A stretch of 64,000 bases of DNA from Bacteroidota bacterium (GCA_947460175.1 CANHGW010000004.1:41179-105178); one strand, 5' to 3'. Positions 42,427 through 52,226 are shown, counted from the first letter of the stretch. The notes: generated from the sequence alone by a model not told the origin. Made by a program: numbers and translations.

Positions 42427-44085
42427 TTAATTCTTTTCCGCCACCATTTTATCTTCTGGGAACTTCATGGTATATACGACTCGTATCTTTTTACTCTCTC
42501 CAGGTTGCAACTTAATTCTCCAAAGTAATTTACCATAGTCTTTGGTCACTTGTGCCCCTTCCGCTTCATCGAGCGAAACCTCTATATCGCTACTACGAGA
42601 AATGGGATATTGATCGAGTAATTCAACTTCCACAGCTGTATTTTTATTATTCTTCAATATGGTCTCATATGCTTTTGTTTCTCTTTTTTTGTTGCTCAAT
42701 TTTTTAGTCACGCATAAGTCATTCAGTTTGATCCGTTTTACATTTATTTTTTCATCTCTGCCGAGCGATATCAACAAGGTGTCTGAACTTATATTGGGAT
42801 TGATATAGGAACGCCCTACATACATATCATCGAAAAACAAGGTAGCATCTCCTGCTAATAAATTATACTTGCCCCAATCTGTTATTCGAGCCAATAGAAA
42901 AACACCATTGTCGAGTTTCGGTACTGTATGATAATTATAAGTGGCTGGCATTGTTAATTCTTGTATGGCTATGATATGATCCTGACCATCGCTTTCAATA
43001 TCTTGCGCCTGCTCTATTTCATATTCTACCATCATATCCCCTTCCGATATGGTTATCATATTTTCATCTAGTTTCAACCCATCTCTGAAGTCATCTTGCG
43101 AATAGGCGCTATTACCCGTAGCCATCATTTGTACTGAAGTTGGTGCAGTCGGCGCTTTTTCGTTCATCATATTTTTATAATTGCTTTGTTCGAGAGATAA
43201 TTGATTTCTATAATAATCAAGTTGCATAAAATCAACATAAATCGGATATAACACTGGTCTATTGTGATTTTGATTTGGATTAGCTGTAGATAATTTTATG
43301 GTCACATTATTCCAATCAAACCCAGTGTTCTGTTTTATTTTAGCTCTACAATTTAAGACCAATGGTTTCGTAGTGTTCTCGCAACGTATCTCATACGTAG
43401 GTGTCCAACTAGCACTAGTAACTAAATAAGAAATTTTGAATTGCGTATTGACTTCAACTTTTGAATATACTTTTAACACGATCTCTCTTACGGGTTTTCC
43501 GATAGCATTCGTAGTAGACTGATTAATTTGATTTTGAAACTGAGCAATCGTAGCACGCATCTCATTGTATTCTTCATCGGCATCGAAAAGTAGTTTTTTG
43601 AGCTCGGCTTGTTTGATACGATTTAATTCTAATAACTCTTTTAATTGAGCAGGCTTCATACTTTCGGCATTGCTACCAAGCTTGCTGTTGGTATTTAATA
43701 CACCTAGTTCTAATTCATAAGCTTCTTTTTGTTTTAGAATATAGCGTGTTTTTTTATCCAATAGTTTCACAGAGTCTTGCCATACTTTTATTTTGCCAGG
43801 ATTCAAACCATTTTCATCTGTGATGTAATTGAGCCTTGAGGAAACTGATAAAATTTTTACATTATTCTTACAACCTACTTGTATTGAATTTTCATCAATA
43901 GCCTGTGTGATATTGGTGATAATGACTTCTGAATTACCTAGGGGTATCGATGTAGAACCAATACGTGTTTCCTTGGCATAACTACGATAAATAGTTACAT
44001 CCGTTACGTTTGAATTTTTAATAATATTGCTTGCGTTTGTTTGAATGCCTATCAAAAGGATAGATACTAAAATAATCTGTCTCAT
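42427..44085 (-). CDS. DUF4139/MuiA-family secreted protein
   Basis: This 552-residue protein has a signal peptide (MRQIILVSILLIGIQTNAS), an N-terminal DUF4140-type segment (NVTDVTIYRSYAKETRIGSTSI), a coiled-coil-like helix (about 120-190) and the DUF4139 domain from KISYLVTSASWTPTYEIRCEN to the end (LLWRIKLQPGESKKIRVVYTMKFP). MuiA proteins were linked to mucoidy, but their function is not established. It should be in the periplasm or on the surface. I start at the ATG at 44083-44085 because the frame's 10 extra upstream codons precede a typical signal. It is convergent with rng. Confidence 0.85.
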   Translation of the reverse strand: MRQIILVSILLIGIQTNASNIIKNSNVTDVTIYRSYAKETRIGSTSIPLGNSEVIITNITQAIDENSIQVGCKNNVKILSVSSRLNYITDENGLNPGKIKVWQDSVKLLDKKTRYILKQKEAYELELGVLNTNSKLGSNAESMKPAQLKELLELNRIKQAELKKLLFDADEEYNEMRATIAQFQNQINQSTTNAIGKPVREIVLKVYSKVEVNTQFKISYLVTSASWTPTYEIRCENTTKPLVLNCRAKIKQNTGFDWNNVTIKLSTANPNQNHNRPVLYPIYVDFMQLDYYRNQLSLEQSNYKNMMNEKAPTAPTSVQMMATGNSAYSQDDFRDGLKLDENMITISEGDMMVEYEIEQAQDIESDGQDHIIAIQELTMPATYNYHTVPKLDNGVFLLARITDWGKYNLLAGDATLFFDDMYVGRSYINPNISSDTLLISLGRDEKINVKRIKLNDLCVTKKLSNKKRETKAYETILKNNKNTAVEVELLDQYPISRSSDIEVSLDEAEGAQVTKDYGKLLWRIKLQPGESKKIRVVYTMKFPEDKMVAEKN

Positions 44086-44154
44086 GTTTTTCTTGTTTGT
44101 ATGAGATAGATGCAATCAAATATCACATTCCATAAAAAACAACTAGCCGCAATC

Positions 44155-44181
44155 AAAAAAGCCATCTTTTCAGATGGCTTT
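44155..44181 (-). terminator. Terminator of pnp
   Basis: On the minus strand AAAGCCATCT (44172-44181) pairs with AGATGGCTTT (44158-44167) around GAAA, followed by TTTTTT. It ends the pnp transcript 10 bases after its stop codon. Confidence 0.9.
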
Positions 44182-44191
44182 ACATGAATTA

Positions 44192-46345
44192 TTAATTATT
44201 ATTTTCTTCGGGTTTATTTCCACCTTCATTGCCTTCAGGCTTTGGTAGTAAAACCTTACGAGAGAATTTGAATTTTCCGGTTTTAGGATCAGTTCCTGTT
44301 AATTTCACATTGATCTTATCACCTTCTTTCAATACACCGTCTAAGTTGTCGAGTCGTTTCCAACTTACTTCTGAGATATGTAACAAACCTTGTTTGCCAG
44401 GTAAGAATTCTACAAACGCACCATAAGGCATCACTGATTTCACAACTGACTCATAGGTTTCTCCTACTTCAGGTTGCATTACAATACCTTTGATCCAAGA
44501 CATTGCTTTGTCTAAACCTTCCTTCGCTTTAGAGAATATTTTCACATGACCTTTGTCTCCAACTTCTTCAATAGAAATAGTTGTACCTGTTTCACGTTGA
44601 ATTTCTTGAATTATTTTACCACCTGGCCCGATTACAGCTCCAATAAATTCTTTATCGATAGCTAAGAATTCCATACGTGGTGCATGCGGTTTCAAGTCGG
44701 CACGATGTGCAGGCATACAAGCATACATAGCTTCTAGGATATGCATACGACCTTGATTTGCTTGAGCTAATGCCTTACGCATTACATCCATGCTTAATCC
44801 GTCTACTTTGATATCCATTTGGATACCACAAATACCATCACGTGTTCCAGTTACTTTAAAATCCATGTCACCTAAATGATCTTCGTCACCTAAGATATCT
44901 GTCAATACGACCCATTTACCATCGGCACGAGAAATTAATCCCATAGCCACACCTGATACATGTTTTTGAACAGGTGCACCAGCATCAAACAAAGCCAATG
45001 AACCAGCACATACGGTAGCCATTGAAGAAGAACCGTTGCTTTCTAAAATATCAGAAATGATACGAATTGTATATGGAAATGCCTCTTTCGATGGCAATAC
45101 TTGTTTCAACGAACGTTGTGCTAGATTACCATGACCTACTTCACGTCGGCCAGGGCCACGCATTGGTTTGATTTCGCCAGTAGAGAATGGAGGGAAATTG
45201 TAATGTAAATAAAAACTGCTGTATTCACTTCCGTTCGCATCTTCAATCATTTTTTCATCATCAGGTGTACCCAATGTGACAGTACTCAACGATTGCGTTT
45301 CACCACGTGTAAATAAGGCAGTGCCGTGAGGAGAAGGTAAGTAATCAACTTCCATTTCCAATGGACGTACTACATCTGGTGCACGACCATCTAAACGAAC
45401 GTGCTCATCCAACATCATATTACGAATTACTTCTTTTTCGATGTTATGAAAATAATATCCAACTAAAGCTGCATCCTCAGGTGTTAATTCTCCAAGATGT
45501 TCTACTACTTCTTTACCTATTGCTTTCAAGGCATCGCTACGATCATGCTTAGCAGCTGCAGATTTTGCAACAGCATATATTTTTTCAGTAGAAAAAGCAG
45601 CTATTTTCTCATTCAACTCATCATTACGATACGGCTTAGTATAATCTCTTTTGGCAGGAGAACCTACAAGTTCCCACAATTCTTGCTGAGCTTTTACTTG
45701 AATTTTTATCGCATTGTGACCAGCTTCGATGGCTTGTATCAAATCTTCTTCCGAACATTCTTTACTTTCACCTTCCACCATCATAATGTTCTTTTCAGTA
45801 GCCGCAATGATGAAATCCATATCAGACTCAAGCATTTGTGCACGGGTCGGATTGATAATCATTTGACCATTGATACGTGAAACACGTACTTCAGAAATAA
45901 TTTCTTGAATAGGCACGTCCGATACAGCCAATGCAGCAGATGCAGCTAGACAAGCCAATGCATCAGGCATAATTTCTGGATCAGAAGAAACCAATGTTAC
46001 TAGCACTTGTACATCGCATAAATAATCATCTGGGAAAAGAGGGCGTAATGCACGATCTATTAATCGCGAAATCAATATTTCGTTGTCGCTTAATCGTCCT
46101 TCACGTTTGAAAAATGAACCAGGGATACGACCTGCAGATGCAAATTTTTCTTGATAATCTACTGATAATGGAAAAAATGATTGACCTGGTTTAGGTTCTT
46201 TATTGGCAACTACAGTTGCTAATAAAGCACAATTTCCCATTTTTACTAATACTGAACCATCGGCTTGACGAGCTAATTTTCCAGTTTCTATTGTGATTTG
46301 ACGACCATCGCCTATATCAAATGTTTTTGTTTTTAAATTGAACAT
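44192..46345 (-). CDS. pnp: Polyribonucleotide nucleotidyltransferase (PNPase)
   Basis: This 717-residue enzyme degrades RNA 3' to 5' using phosphate. It has two RNase PH domains (GNCALLATVVANKEPKPGQSF; RGETQSLSTVTLGTPDD and ICGIQMDIKVDGLS with the catalytic aspartates), the KH domain (FIGAVIGPGGKIIQEIQRETG) and a C-terminal S1 domain (VMPYGAFVEFLPGKQGLLHISEVSW). A short glutamate/asparagine tail follows. It lies downstream of rpsO, as in E. coli, but a hairpin stands between the two, so some transcripts may end there. Inverted repeats in its leader are only 6 bp. Confidence 0.97.
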   Translation of the reverse strand: MFNLKTKTFDIGDGRQITIETGKLARQADGSVLVKMGNCALLATVVANKEPKPGQSFFPLSVDYQEKFASAGRIPGSFFKREGRLSDNEILISRLIDRALRPLFPDDYLCDVQVLVTLVSSDPEIMPDALACLAASAALAVSDVPIQEIISEVRVSRINGQMIINPTRAQMLESDMDFIIAATEKNIMMVEGESKECSEEDLIQAIEAGHNAIKIQVKAQQELWELVGSPAKRDYTKPYRNDELNEKIAAFSTEKIYAVAKSAAAKHDRSDALKAIGKEVVEHLGELTPEDAALVGYYFHNIEKEVIRNMMLDEHVRLDGRAPDVVRPLEMEVDYLPSPHGTALFTRGETQSLSTVTLGTPDDEKMIEDANGSEYSSFYLHYNFPPFSTGEIKPMRGPGRREVGHGNLAQRSLKQVLPSKEAFPYTIRIISDILESNGSSSMATVCAGSLALFDAGAPVQKHVSGVAMGLISRADGKWVVLTDILGDEDHLGDMDFKVTGTRDGICGIQMDIKVDGLSMDVMRKALAQANQGRMHILEAMYACMPAHRADLKPHAPRMEFLAIDKEFIGAVIGPGGKIIQEIQRETGTTISIEEVGDKGHVKIFSKAKEGLDKAMSWIKGIVMQPEVGETYESVVKSVMPYGAFVEFLPGKQGLLHISEVSWKRLDNLDGVLKEGDKINVKLTGTDPKTGKFKFSRKVLLPKPEGNEGGNKPEENNN

Positions 46346-46545
46346 GATGTTATTTTTTAAATTGAATTATACTGTCAAAGACAGTGTATGAAGATTGAAT
46401 TAAAGGAGAGAAAAATCTTGAATTTTGAAATAATTAGGCTGTTAAATCAACCTTTTCACAACATTCTTATTGATTTTAGAAATTCTAAATAGCTATTGTA
46501 AATGCTATTAGAACCTTTAAAATAAATCTCACCCATAAAACAGTA

Positions 46546-46570
46546 ATTCCCAACCTTTTGAGTTGGGAAT
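46546..46570 (-). terminator. Hairpin after rpsO
   Basis: ATTCCCAAC (46546-46554) pairs with GTTGGGAAT (46562-46570) just behind the rpsO stop codon. On the minus strand the trailing sequence is only moderately T-rich, so termination may be partial. Confidence 0.55.
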
Positions 46571-46581
46571 ACTTTTTGAAA

Positions 46582-46854
46582 TTATTTTCTTAAGTTGAGA
46601 GTTACTAGTAATTTTCTGTAACCTTCCAAATCTGTTTTTGAAAGGTAGGAAAGAAGACTTTTACGCTCGCCTACCAATTTGATTAGGCCGCGGTTGGTAC
46701 CAAAGTCTTTCTTGTTTTTTTGCATGTGACCAGAAATATGCTTGATGCGTTCTGTAAGCATTGCTATTTGAGCTTCAGTAGAACCAGTGTTGGTTTCGCT
46801 ACCGCCATGCGTTTTAAATAATTCTTTTTTGCGTTCTGTTGTTAATACTGACAT
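46582..46854 (-). CDS. rpsO: 30S ribosomal protein S15
   Basis: This 90-residue protein binds 16S rRNA and bridges to the large subunit. It has LFKTHGGSETNTGSTEAQIAMLTERIKHISGHMQKNKKDFGTNRG-type S15 features across its length, ending LEGYRKLLVTLNLRK. The frame is open for 23 more codons upstream, but those lie across the promoter, so I start at the ATG at 46852-46854. It is placed in front of pnp. The family's usual length is 88-90. Confidence 0.97.
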   Translation of the reverse strand: MSVLTTERKKELFKTHGGSETNTGSTEAQIAMLTERIKHISGHMQKNKKDFGTNRGLIKLVGERKSLLSYLSKTDLEGYRKLLVTLNLRK

Positions 46855-46891
46855 CTTTAAAGTATTAGAGGTTTCTTTTTTTATTCGGGTG

Positions 46892-46899
46892 CAAAGGTA
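46892..46899 (-). promoter_or_regulatory. Promoter of rpsO
   Basis: TACCTTTG on the minus strand, 37 bases before the ATG at 46854, matches TAnnTTTG. It excludes the longer open frame as coding. Confidence 0.55.
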
Positions 46900-46966
46900 A
46901 CTTAATTTCCCATTAGTAAGCAATTATTATTCATTTTTTTCTGAAATAATAACGCATTAAATATAT

Positions 46967-47575
46967 TTATAATGCAATTACGTCAGAATTCGCCTTGATA
47001 ATTTTTCGCCATTTCCAATATCCAGCAATTCCCATAATGAAATAAACTACCGTTAAAAGAGAAGTGAGTTCTAATCCTTTAGAATATTGAAGTGGGATAG
47101 CAATCAGGTTGGAGACATTTAGGACCAACCAATTTTCGATTTTACGTTTCATCAATAACCAGCTACCCGACCATGCTATTGAAGCTACAAGAGCATCTTG
47201 GAATGGCACTGTACTTGGTGTATAATTTTTTAAGACATAAAATATAACTCCCAAAGAGACTACAAAAATCGTAAAGGCGATGAATAGTTGCTTCGCTGTA
47301 GAATATGAAATGGGATTAGGATTAGAAGTACGTGTCCAAATAAATATCCCTGTAATACTTATGACAAGATAATAGAGGTTCAAAAGGCTTTCGGCATAAA
47401 GTCCTGCTTCAAAAAATAGCCAAGCATATATAACCACACTTAGAATGCCTGCATAAAAATTTTGCGGTTTATTAAGATAGGCTAAAAATACCTGAGTTAA
47501 TGCGAACAGAAATGCAATCCATTCCCAAAATGGTGTAGCTATGAACTGATCTAAAACATGTTGTATAAATGACAA
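46967..47575 (-). CDS. pnuC: Nicotinamide riboside transporter PnuC
   Basis: This 202-residue inner membrane protein has seven hydrophobic segments and PnuC signatures: WEWIAFLFALTQVFLAYLNKPQNFYAGILSVVIYAWLFF-type helices at the start, LLNLYYLVISITGIFIW in the middle and WLVLNVSNLIAIPLQYSKGL in the C-terminal half. PnuC takes up nicotinamide riboside by facilitated diffusion, with trapping by a kinase inside the cell. It follows the DUF975 gene by 27 bases. No NadR or riboside kinase gene is in the window. Confidence 0.9.
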   Translation of the reverse strand: MSFIQHVLDQFIATPFWEWIAFLFALTQVFLAYLNKPQNFYAGILSVVIYAWLFFEAGLYAESLLNLYYLVISITGIFIWTRTSNPNPISYSTAKQLFIAFTIFVVSLGVIFYVLKNYTPSTVPFQDALVASIAWSGSWLLMKRKIENWLVLNVSNLIAIPLQYSKGLELTSLLTVVYFIMGIAGYWKWRKIIKANSDVIAL

Positions 47576-47602
47576 TAAAAATTCTTTTTGTCAATGTTAC
47601 AA

Positions 47603-48211
47603 TTATCCTACCAATTCAGAACCAATTTTATCAATTTGTTTGTCTTGATAGCCTACTAAATAATTATAATAGATCGCATTGGATGTAGATACATAAGGCG
47701 CTAACACAAAAAAGCCCAATCCTAAAGTGAGTAAACATAAGAAAGCCCAACCTATAAAACTCAGATTGAATAAAAAGTAATCTCCTCTGTGCCCTTTCAT
47801 CATTTCATGACTCTTTTGCATTGCATCCGTGATACTCATAGATGGATTGTCTTTCATAATACGATACGTTTGCGACAATGCTAAGGCTGCAATAATACCA
47901 GGAACTATTAATAATAATATACCTAAAAAAACAATGATCATCATTAATATATAAGCTCCAATCGCATTGCCAAAATTTTTAAATCCATCAAAAATATTAT
48001 TTAAATCGACTGACTCATCACGAGATAATTTTAAAAAATAAATAGCCATGCCCAATGCAAATGGACCAGCTGTAACAATACCTCCAAATGGTATAATACT
48101 GGCTGCTGCAGATATAATTCCTACTACAAGTATAGCAACTGCTGCATTGCCCCACTTTTTATCTAGTTTTCGGATGGCTTCATTTTTGATTTCATCAAAT
48201 GCTGGTCTCAT
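47603..48211 (-). CDS. DUF975-type membrane protein
   Basis: This 202-residue protein has about five membrane helices, with the family features AVAILVVGIISAAASIIPFGG, MMIIVFLGILLLIVPGIIAAL, SITDAMQKSHEMMKGHRGDYFLFNLSFIGW-like core and a final LAPYVSTSNAIYYNYL. DUF975 proteins are small integral membrane proteins of unknown function. The gene is divergent from the ABC transporter gene and precedes pnuC. The upstream minus strand has TTTG-N18-TATTTTTA (48229-48258), a variant promoter. Confidence 0.8.
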   Translation of the reverse strand: MRPAFDEIKNEAIRKLDKKWGNAAVAILVVGIISAAASIIPFGGIVTAGPFALGMAIYFLKLSRDESVDLNNIFDGFKNFGNAIGAYILMMIIVFLGILLLIVPGIIAALALSQTYRIMKDNPSMSITDAMQKSHEMMKGHRGDYFLFNLSFIGWAFLCLLTLGLGFFVLAPYVSTSNAIYYNYLVGYQDKQIDKIGSELVG

Positions 48212-48342
48212 AATTTTTATATTTTTAGTAAAAATAGTTTAAAGAATAATTATTCAAAGAAAATTAACATAACTGGTAATTTTACCATATTCAACGGCAA
48301 TAAAATATATACAAACAAAAATTAAAAGAAACAAGATAGGAT

Positions 48343-48350
48343 TACCTTTG
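48343..48350 (+). promoter_or_regulatory. Promoter of the ABC transporter operon, close to the start codon
   Basis: TACCTTTG ends only 6 bases before the ATG at 48357. In this promoter class transcription starts about 5-7 nt behind the box, so the mRNA should be leaderless. Confidence 0.5.
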
Positions 48351-48356
48351 TGATTC

Positions 48357-48989
48357 ATGTCGATTACCCTCCAACAATTAAACATATCTTACCTTCCTTT
48401 ATCTGAATCGGATATTTGGAATAAGCATGTACAGTTTGAGCAAGGTGGTCATTATCATATTAAAGCATCATCGGGAAGTGGTAAAAGCACGTTGATACAT
48501 TGCATGTATGGAATACAAAAAAAATATACTGGCGATATACTATACAATGATAAAAATCTATCTCAATTTACGACCGATGAATTATGTGAATGGAGAGCTA
48601 GACAAATTAGTGTTGTTTTTCAGGATTTAAAATTATTTGAAGATGCTGCTGCCTTTGAAAATATCGAAATAAAAAGACAGCAAACTAATTATTATCCAAC
48701 AGAAAAAACAGAAACTTTTGCCAACCAATTAAATATTTCACATACACTTAAACGACCTATCCGTACCTTGTCCTATGGTGAGCGACAACGAGTAGCAATT
48801 GTACGTGCTTTGATGCAACCATTTGATATCCTTTTACTCGACGAGCCCTTTAGCCATTTGGATAATGAAAACCGACTCATTGCATCCTCTTTGATATTAG
48901 AAGAATGTAAAAAAAGAAATGCAAGTATCATTCATACAGATTTAGAAGATGATGATTATTTTCCATACATTCAAAAACTACAACTATAA
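48357..48989 (+). CDS. ABC transporter ATP-binding protein
   Basis: This 210-residue ATPase has a Walker A (SSGSGKSTL, with an extra S), the Q-loop (VFQDLKLF), the signature LSYGERQRVAIVRAL, Walker B (ILLLDEPFSHLD) and an H-loop-like HTD. It resembles LolD/MacB/FtsE-type ATPases that serve exporters of lipoproteins or small molecules. The permease gene follows after 6 bases. The likely leaderless start is at the ATG set by the promoter. The substrate cannot be told from the sequence. Confidence 0.9.
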   Translation: MSITLQQLNISYLPLSESDIWNKHVQFEQGGHYHIKASSGSGKSTLIHCMYGIQKKYTGDILYNDKNLSQFTTDELCEWRARQISVVFQDLKLFEDAAAFENIEIKRQQTNYYPTEKTETFANQLNISHTLKRPIRTLSYGERQRVAIVRALMQPFDILLLDEPFSHLDNENRLIASSLILEECKKRNASIIHTDLEDDDYFPYIQKLQL

Positions 48990-48995
48990 GATTGA

Positions 48996-50177
48996 ATGAA
49001 TATCATAGCTACAATATTAAAAGACAACGCAAGCAATAAACAATGGCTATCAATGACTGCATTGTTTATTGGCTTTTTTCTGTTGCTGCTTTCTATTCAA
49101 CTTTATATCAATGTATCTGAAATTTTAAATGGCAAGCAACAAAAACAAGATCAATACGATTATTTAGTCATCAATAAGGTAATTACTAATTCGATGATGG
49201 GCGACAATAGCAAATCCTATTTTACCGAAGGTGAAATCAACGATTTCAAATCCATACACTCAATTCAAGAATTTGCTCCTATTGTATCCAACCAATTTCC
49301 AATTGCAGCATCTACGACGGGTGATTTAGGTTTTTATACGCAACTATTTTTCGAAAGTGTACCTGAAAATTATTTAGATATAAAACCTTTTACATGGCAG
49401 TGGAACGAAGGAGATAAAACGGTTCCCATTATACTATCCTCTGATTTTTTAAATCTATACAATTTCGGATTTGCATTGAGTCAAGGTTTACCACAATTAA
49501 GTGAAGAAAGCATTCAAGCACTTTCATTTGAACTCACTATTGGTCAAACGACTAATACTGAAGTTTATCGTGCTGAAATTGCTGGCTTTTCGCAACGCTA
49601 CTCAAGTGTGCTTGTCCCGCTTTCATTTATGAAATATGCAAATCAAAAATTTGGTGACAATAAACCCCAACATACTTCTCGCATTATTCTACAAACAAAA
49701 GAGGCGGATGATCCTGCATTAGCCCAATATTTAAAAACCAATAATTATTCTACTCAAAACGAAAAACTGAAAATGAGTAAGATAAAATCTGTTGTTCAAT
49801 TGGTTTTTGGTTCTGTTGGTCTTCTAGGATTATTTGTAACATCACTTGCTTTTTTCTTGATGTCGCTCTACCTCGAATTGAAAATCACTCGCTCATCACA
49901 CAAACTTCATTTACTTTCTATATTGGGTTATAAACCTTCTATACTTCATCATCATTTTACACATTCTATTTTAAAATCAATAGCATTTCTAATACTATGC
50001 TCTCTTGTTCTTTTATCATTTATTCAATTTGGCATCCATTTTTTACTTCTGAAAATGAGTATTGAATCAAGTCTTTTCATTCATTGGATTACCTTCGCAT
50101 TTGCATTGATTTTATTCTTTGTTATTTATTCAATTTTCAAAAACACGGTGAAAAAATTAATTCAAATCTATTATTAA
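48996..50177 (+). CDS. FtsX-like ABC transporter permease
   Basis: This 393-residue inner membrane protein has the FtsX/MacB topology: one helix at the N-terminus (MTALFIGFFLLLLSIQLYI), a periplasmic domain of about 220 residues, and three helices at the C-terminus (LVFGSVGLLGLFVTSLAFFLMSL, ILKSIAFLILCSLVLLSFI, FAFALILFFVIYSIFK). It pairs with the ATPase directly upstream. The shape suits mechanotransmission or lipoprotein/peptide export, not import. It ends 9 bases before the priA start, a notable junction because priA lacks its N-terminus. Confidence 0.85.
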   Translation: MNIIATILKDNASNKQWLSMTALFIGFFLLLLSIQLYINVSEILNGKQQKQDQYDYLVINKVITNSMMGDNSKSYFTEGEINDFKSIHSIQEFAPIVSNQFPIAASTTGDLGFYTQLFFESVPENYLDIKPFTWQWNEGDKTVPIILSSDFLNLYNFGFALSQGLPQLSEESIQALSFELTIGQTTNTEVYRAEIAGFSQRYSSVLVPLSFMKYANQKFGDNKPQHTSRIILQTKEADDPALAQYLKTNNYSTQNEKLKMSKIKSVVQLVFGSVGLLGLFVTSLAFFLMSLYLELKITRSSHKLHLLSILGYKPSILHHHFTHSILKSIAFLILCSLVLLSFIQFGIHFLLLKMSIESSLFIHWITFAFALILFFVIYSIFKNTVKKLIQIYY

Positions 50178-50186
50178 AAATAAACC

Positions 50187-52226
50187 TTGCTAAAAAAAAC
50201 AACCGATATCACACTAGATGAAGTACAAAAAATTGTACAGGATACTTCTGCTTGGAAAGTAGTGAATTCATTGATCGATAAAGGGCTTGTAAGCGTCTAT
50301 GAAAACCTCAATGAAAATTACAAACCCAAGAAAGAAAACTATGTGTTTATTTTACCCGTATATGAAAAAGAAGAGAACTTAAAAGTATTGCTGAATCAAC
50401 TTGATAAAGCACCAAAACAACTCAATATACTTCTTACGTATCTTCATCTCAATCAAACAGAACACGGGGTTCTTCAATCTGATTTATTAAAACTAGCCGA
50501 GGCTTCAAGCGCTCAATTAAAATCATTGTGTGATAAAGGTATTTTTGAAATTCGAAAAATAGAAGTTGATCGCTTACGATTTGAATATACAGGCGAACGA
50601 GTATCTAATACACTGAATGGTTTGCAAGAAAAAGCATATCAACAAACAACTGAAAGTTTCAACGTCCATAAGCCTGTCCTATTAAAAGGAATAACGGGCA
50701 GCGGTAAAACTCATATCTATTTCAAATTAATTGAAGACTGTATCGCATCAGGTAAGCAAGCGCTTTATCTCCTGCCCGAAATCGCCTTGACTGCTCAGAT
50801 TATACGAAAATTACGATCTGTATTTGGCAACAGAATAGGCATGTATCACTCTAGATTCAGCAACAACGAACGTGTAGAAGTATGGCGAAAAATCCAACAA
50901 AAACAATATGATGTTGTAATAGGTGCACGATCTGCTATCTTTTTACCATTTGTAGATTTAGGGTTGATTATTGTGGATGAAGAACATGATAGTTCTTACA
51001 AACAACAAGAACCTGCCCCACGATATAATGCTAGAGATGCCGCCTTGTATTTAGCCAATACATATAAAGCCAATATCATATTAGGATCTGCGACCCCTTC
51101 GCTCGAAAGTTATTATAATACTCAGCAAGGTAAATACACCTTGGTAGAGCTCAACGAACGATATGGCAATGCAGCTTTACCAACAGTAAAATTGATTGAT
51201 ACTAAACAAGAAATTATAGAAAAAAGACAGAATGGAATTTTTTCATTGTCACTAATCAATGCAATAAAATCTTCACTTGAAAATAAAAAACAAGTGATAC
51301 TTTTTCAAAACAGAAGAGGCTATTCTCCTTTCTCGATGTGCATGAGTTGTGGATGGGTTCCGCATTGTAAATATTGCGATGTGTCGTTGACCTATCACAA
51401 AATATCGGATCAATTGCATTGCCATTATTGCGGATCTAAATCACCTTATATCCGAATATGCCCTGCATGTGGTGGGAATAAAATAGTATCTAAAAGTTTT
51501 GGAACAGAGAAAGTAGAAGATGACATAAAATTACTATTTCCAAATGCACGTGTACAACGATTTGATTGGGACGTAATGCGCACTAAAAACAAATACAATG
51601 AAGTCATACGACAATTTGAGAAAGGCGAAATAGACATTCTAGTAGGAACACAAATGGTGGTCAAAGGGCTTGATTTTGAACATGTCAATTTAGTAGGCGT
51701 ATTAAGTGCTGACAGTCTATTATCTTATCCTGATTTCAGGGTGAACGAACGGGTTTTTCAGTTGCTCGAACAAGTATCGGGCAGGGCGGGTCGAAAAGAT
51801 GCTATCGGCAATGTGATTATACAATTGTACAAAACCAATCATCCTACTATTTTACAAGTTCGATCGCATGATTATCTTAGTTTTTACAATCAAGAAATGG
51901 ATATGCGTAAGGAATTCTTATATCCACCATTTACACGATTAATCAAAATCACTCTCAAACACAAAAAACAAGAAATCGTATTAGAAGCGGCTAATATGCT
52001 TGCAAAAGGCATGATAGAAAATCCAAAAATAGTTGTCTTTGGACCGGCCGAACCCCCAATAGCACGAGTTCGCAATTTATACCTGCAAGAAATATTATTG
52101 AAAATAAATAAAGACACCAATATCATACAACAGCTCAAAAACGACTTGAAACACAAAATTGCTTTATTGACCACAACCAAAAGCTTTTCACAAGTACAAG
52201 TTATCCTTGATGTAGACCCTTACTAA
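50187..52226 (+). CDS. priA: PriA-type primosomal helicase, lacking the N-terminal 3'-DNA-binding domain
   Basis: This 679-residue protein has the helicase motifs of PriA: Walker A GITGSGKTH (K174), DEEH (IIVDEEHDSSYKQ), the C4 zinc pairs CMSCGW...CKYC, CHYCG...CPACGG, and motifs IV-VI (LVGTQMVVKGLDFEHV, QVSGRAGR). It restarts stalled forks. It opens with ITLDEVQKIVQDTSAWKVVNSL, which lies after the 3'BD and first winged-helix part of usual PriA, so about 130-150 residues are missing. A stop codon sits two codons upstream of the TTG start and the permease gene ends 9 bases before, so no extension is possible here. It overlaps the convergent gene at 52201 by 26 bases. Confidence 0.88.
   Translation: MLKKTTDITLDEVQKIVQDTSAWKVVNSLIDKGLVSVYENLNENYKPKKENYVFILPVYEKEENLKVLLNQLDKAPKQLNILLTYLHLNQTEHGVLQSDLLKLAEASSAQLKSLCDKGIFEIRKIEVDRLRFEYTGERVSNTLNGLQEKAYQQTTESFNVHKPVLLKGITGSGKTHIYFKLIEDCIASGKQALYLLPEIALTAQIIRKLRSVFGNRIGMYHSRFSNNERVEVWRKIQQKQYDVVIGARSAIFLPFVDLGLIIVDEEHDSSYKQQEPAPRYNARDAALYLANTYKANIILGSATPSLESYYNTQQGKYTLVELNERYGNAALPTVKLIDTKQEIIEKRQNGIFSLSLINAIKSSLENKKQVILFQNRRGYSPFSMCMSCGWVPHCKYCDVSLTYHKISDQLHCHYCGSKSPYIRICPACGGNKIVSKSFGTEKVEDDIKLLFPNARVQRFDWDVMRTKNKYNEVIRQFEKGEIDILVGTQMVVKGLDFEHVNLVGVLSADSLLSYPDFRVNERVFQLLEQVSGRAGRKDAIGNVIIQLYKTNHPTILQVRSHDYLSFYNQEMDMRKEFLYPPFTRLIKITLKHKKQEIVLEAANMLAKGMIENPKIVVFGPAEPPIARVRNLYLQEILLKINKDTNIIQQLKNDLKHKIALLTTTKSFSQVQVILDVDPY

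Noticed and set aside
46371..46385. ACTGTC-TTT-GACAGT inverted repeat in front of pnp
   Set aside because: The stem is only 6 bp and its centre resembles a promoter box (TGTCTTTG). I cannot tell a regulatory hairpin from chance.
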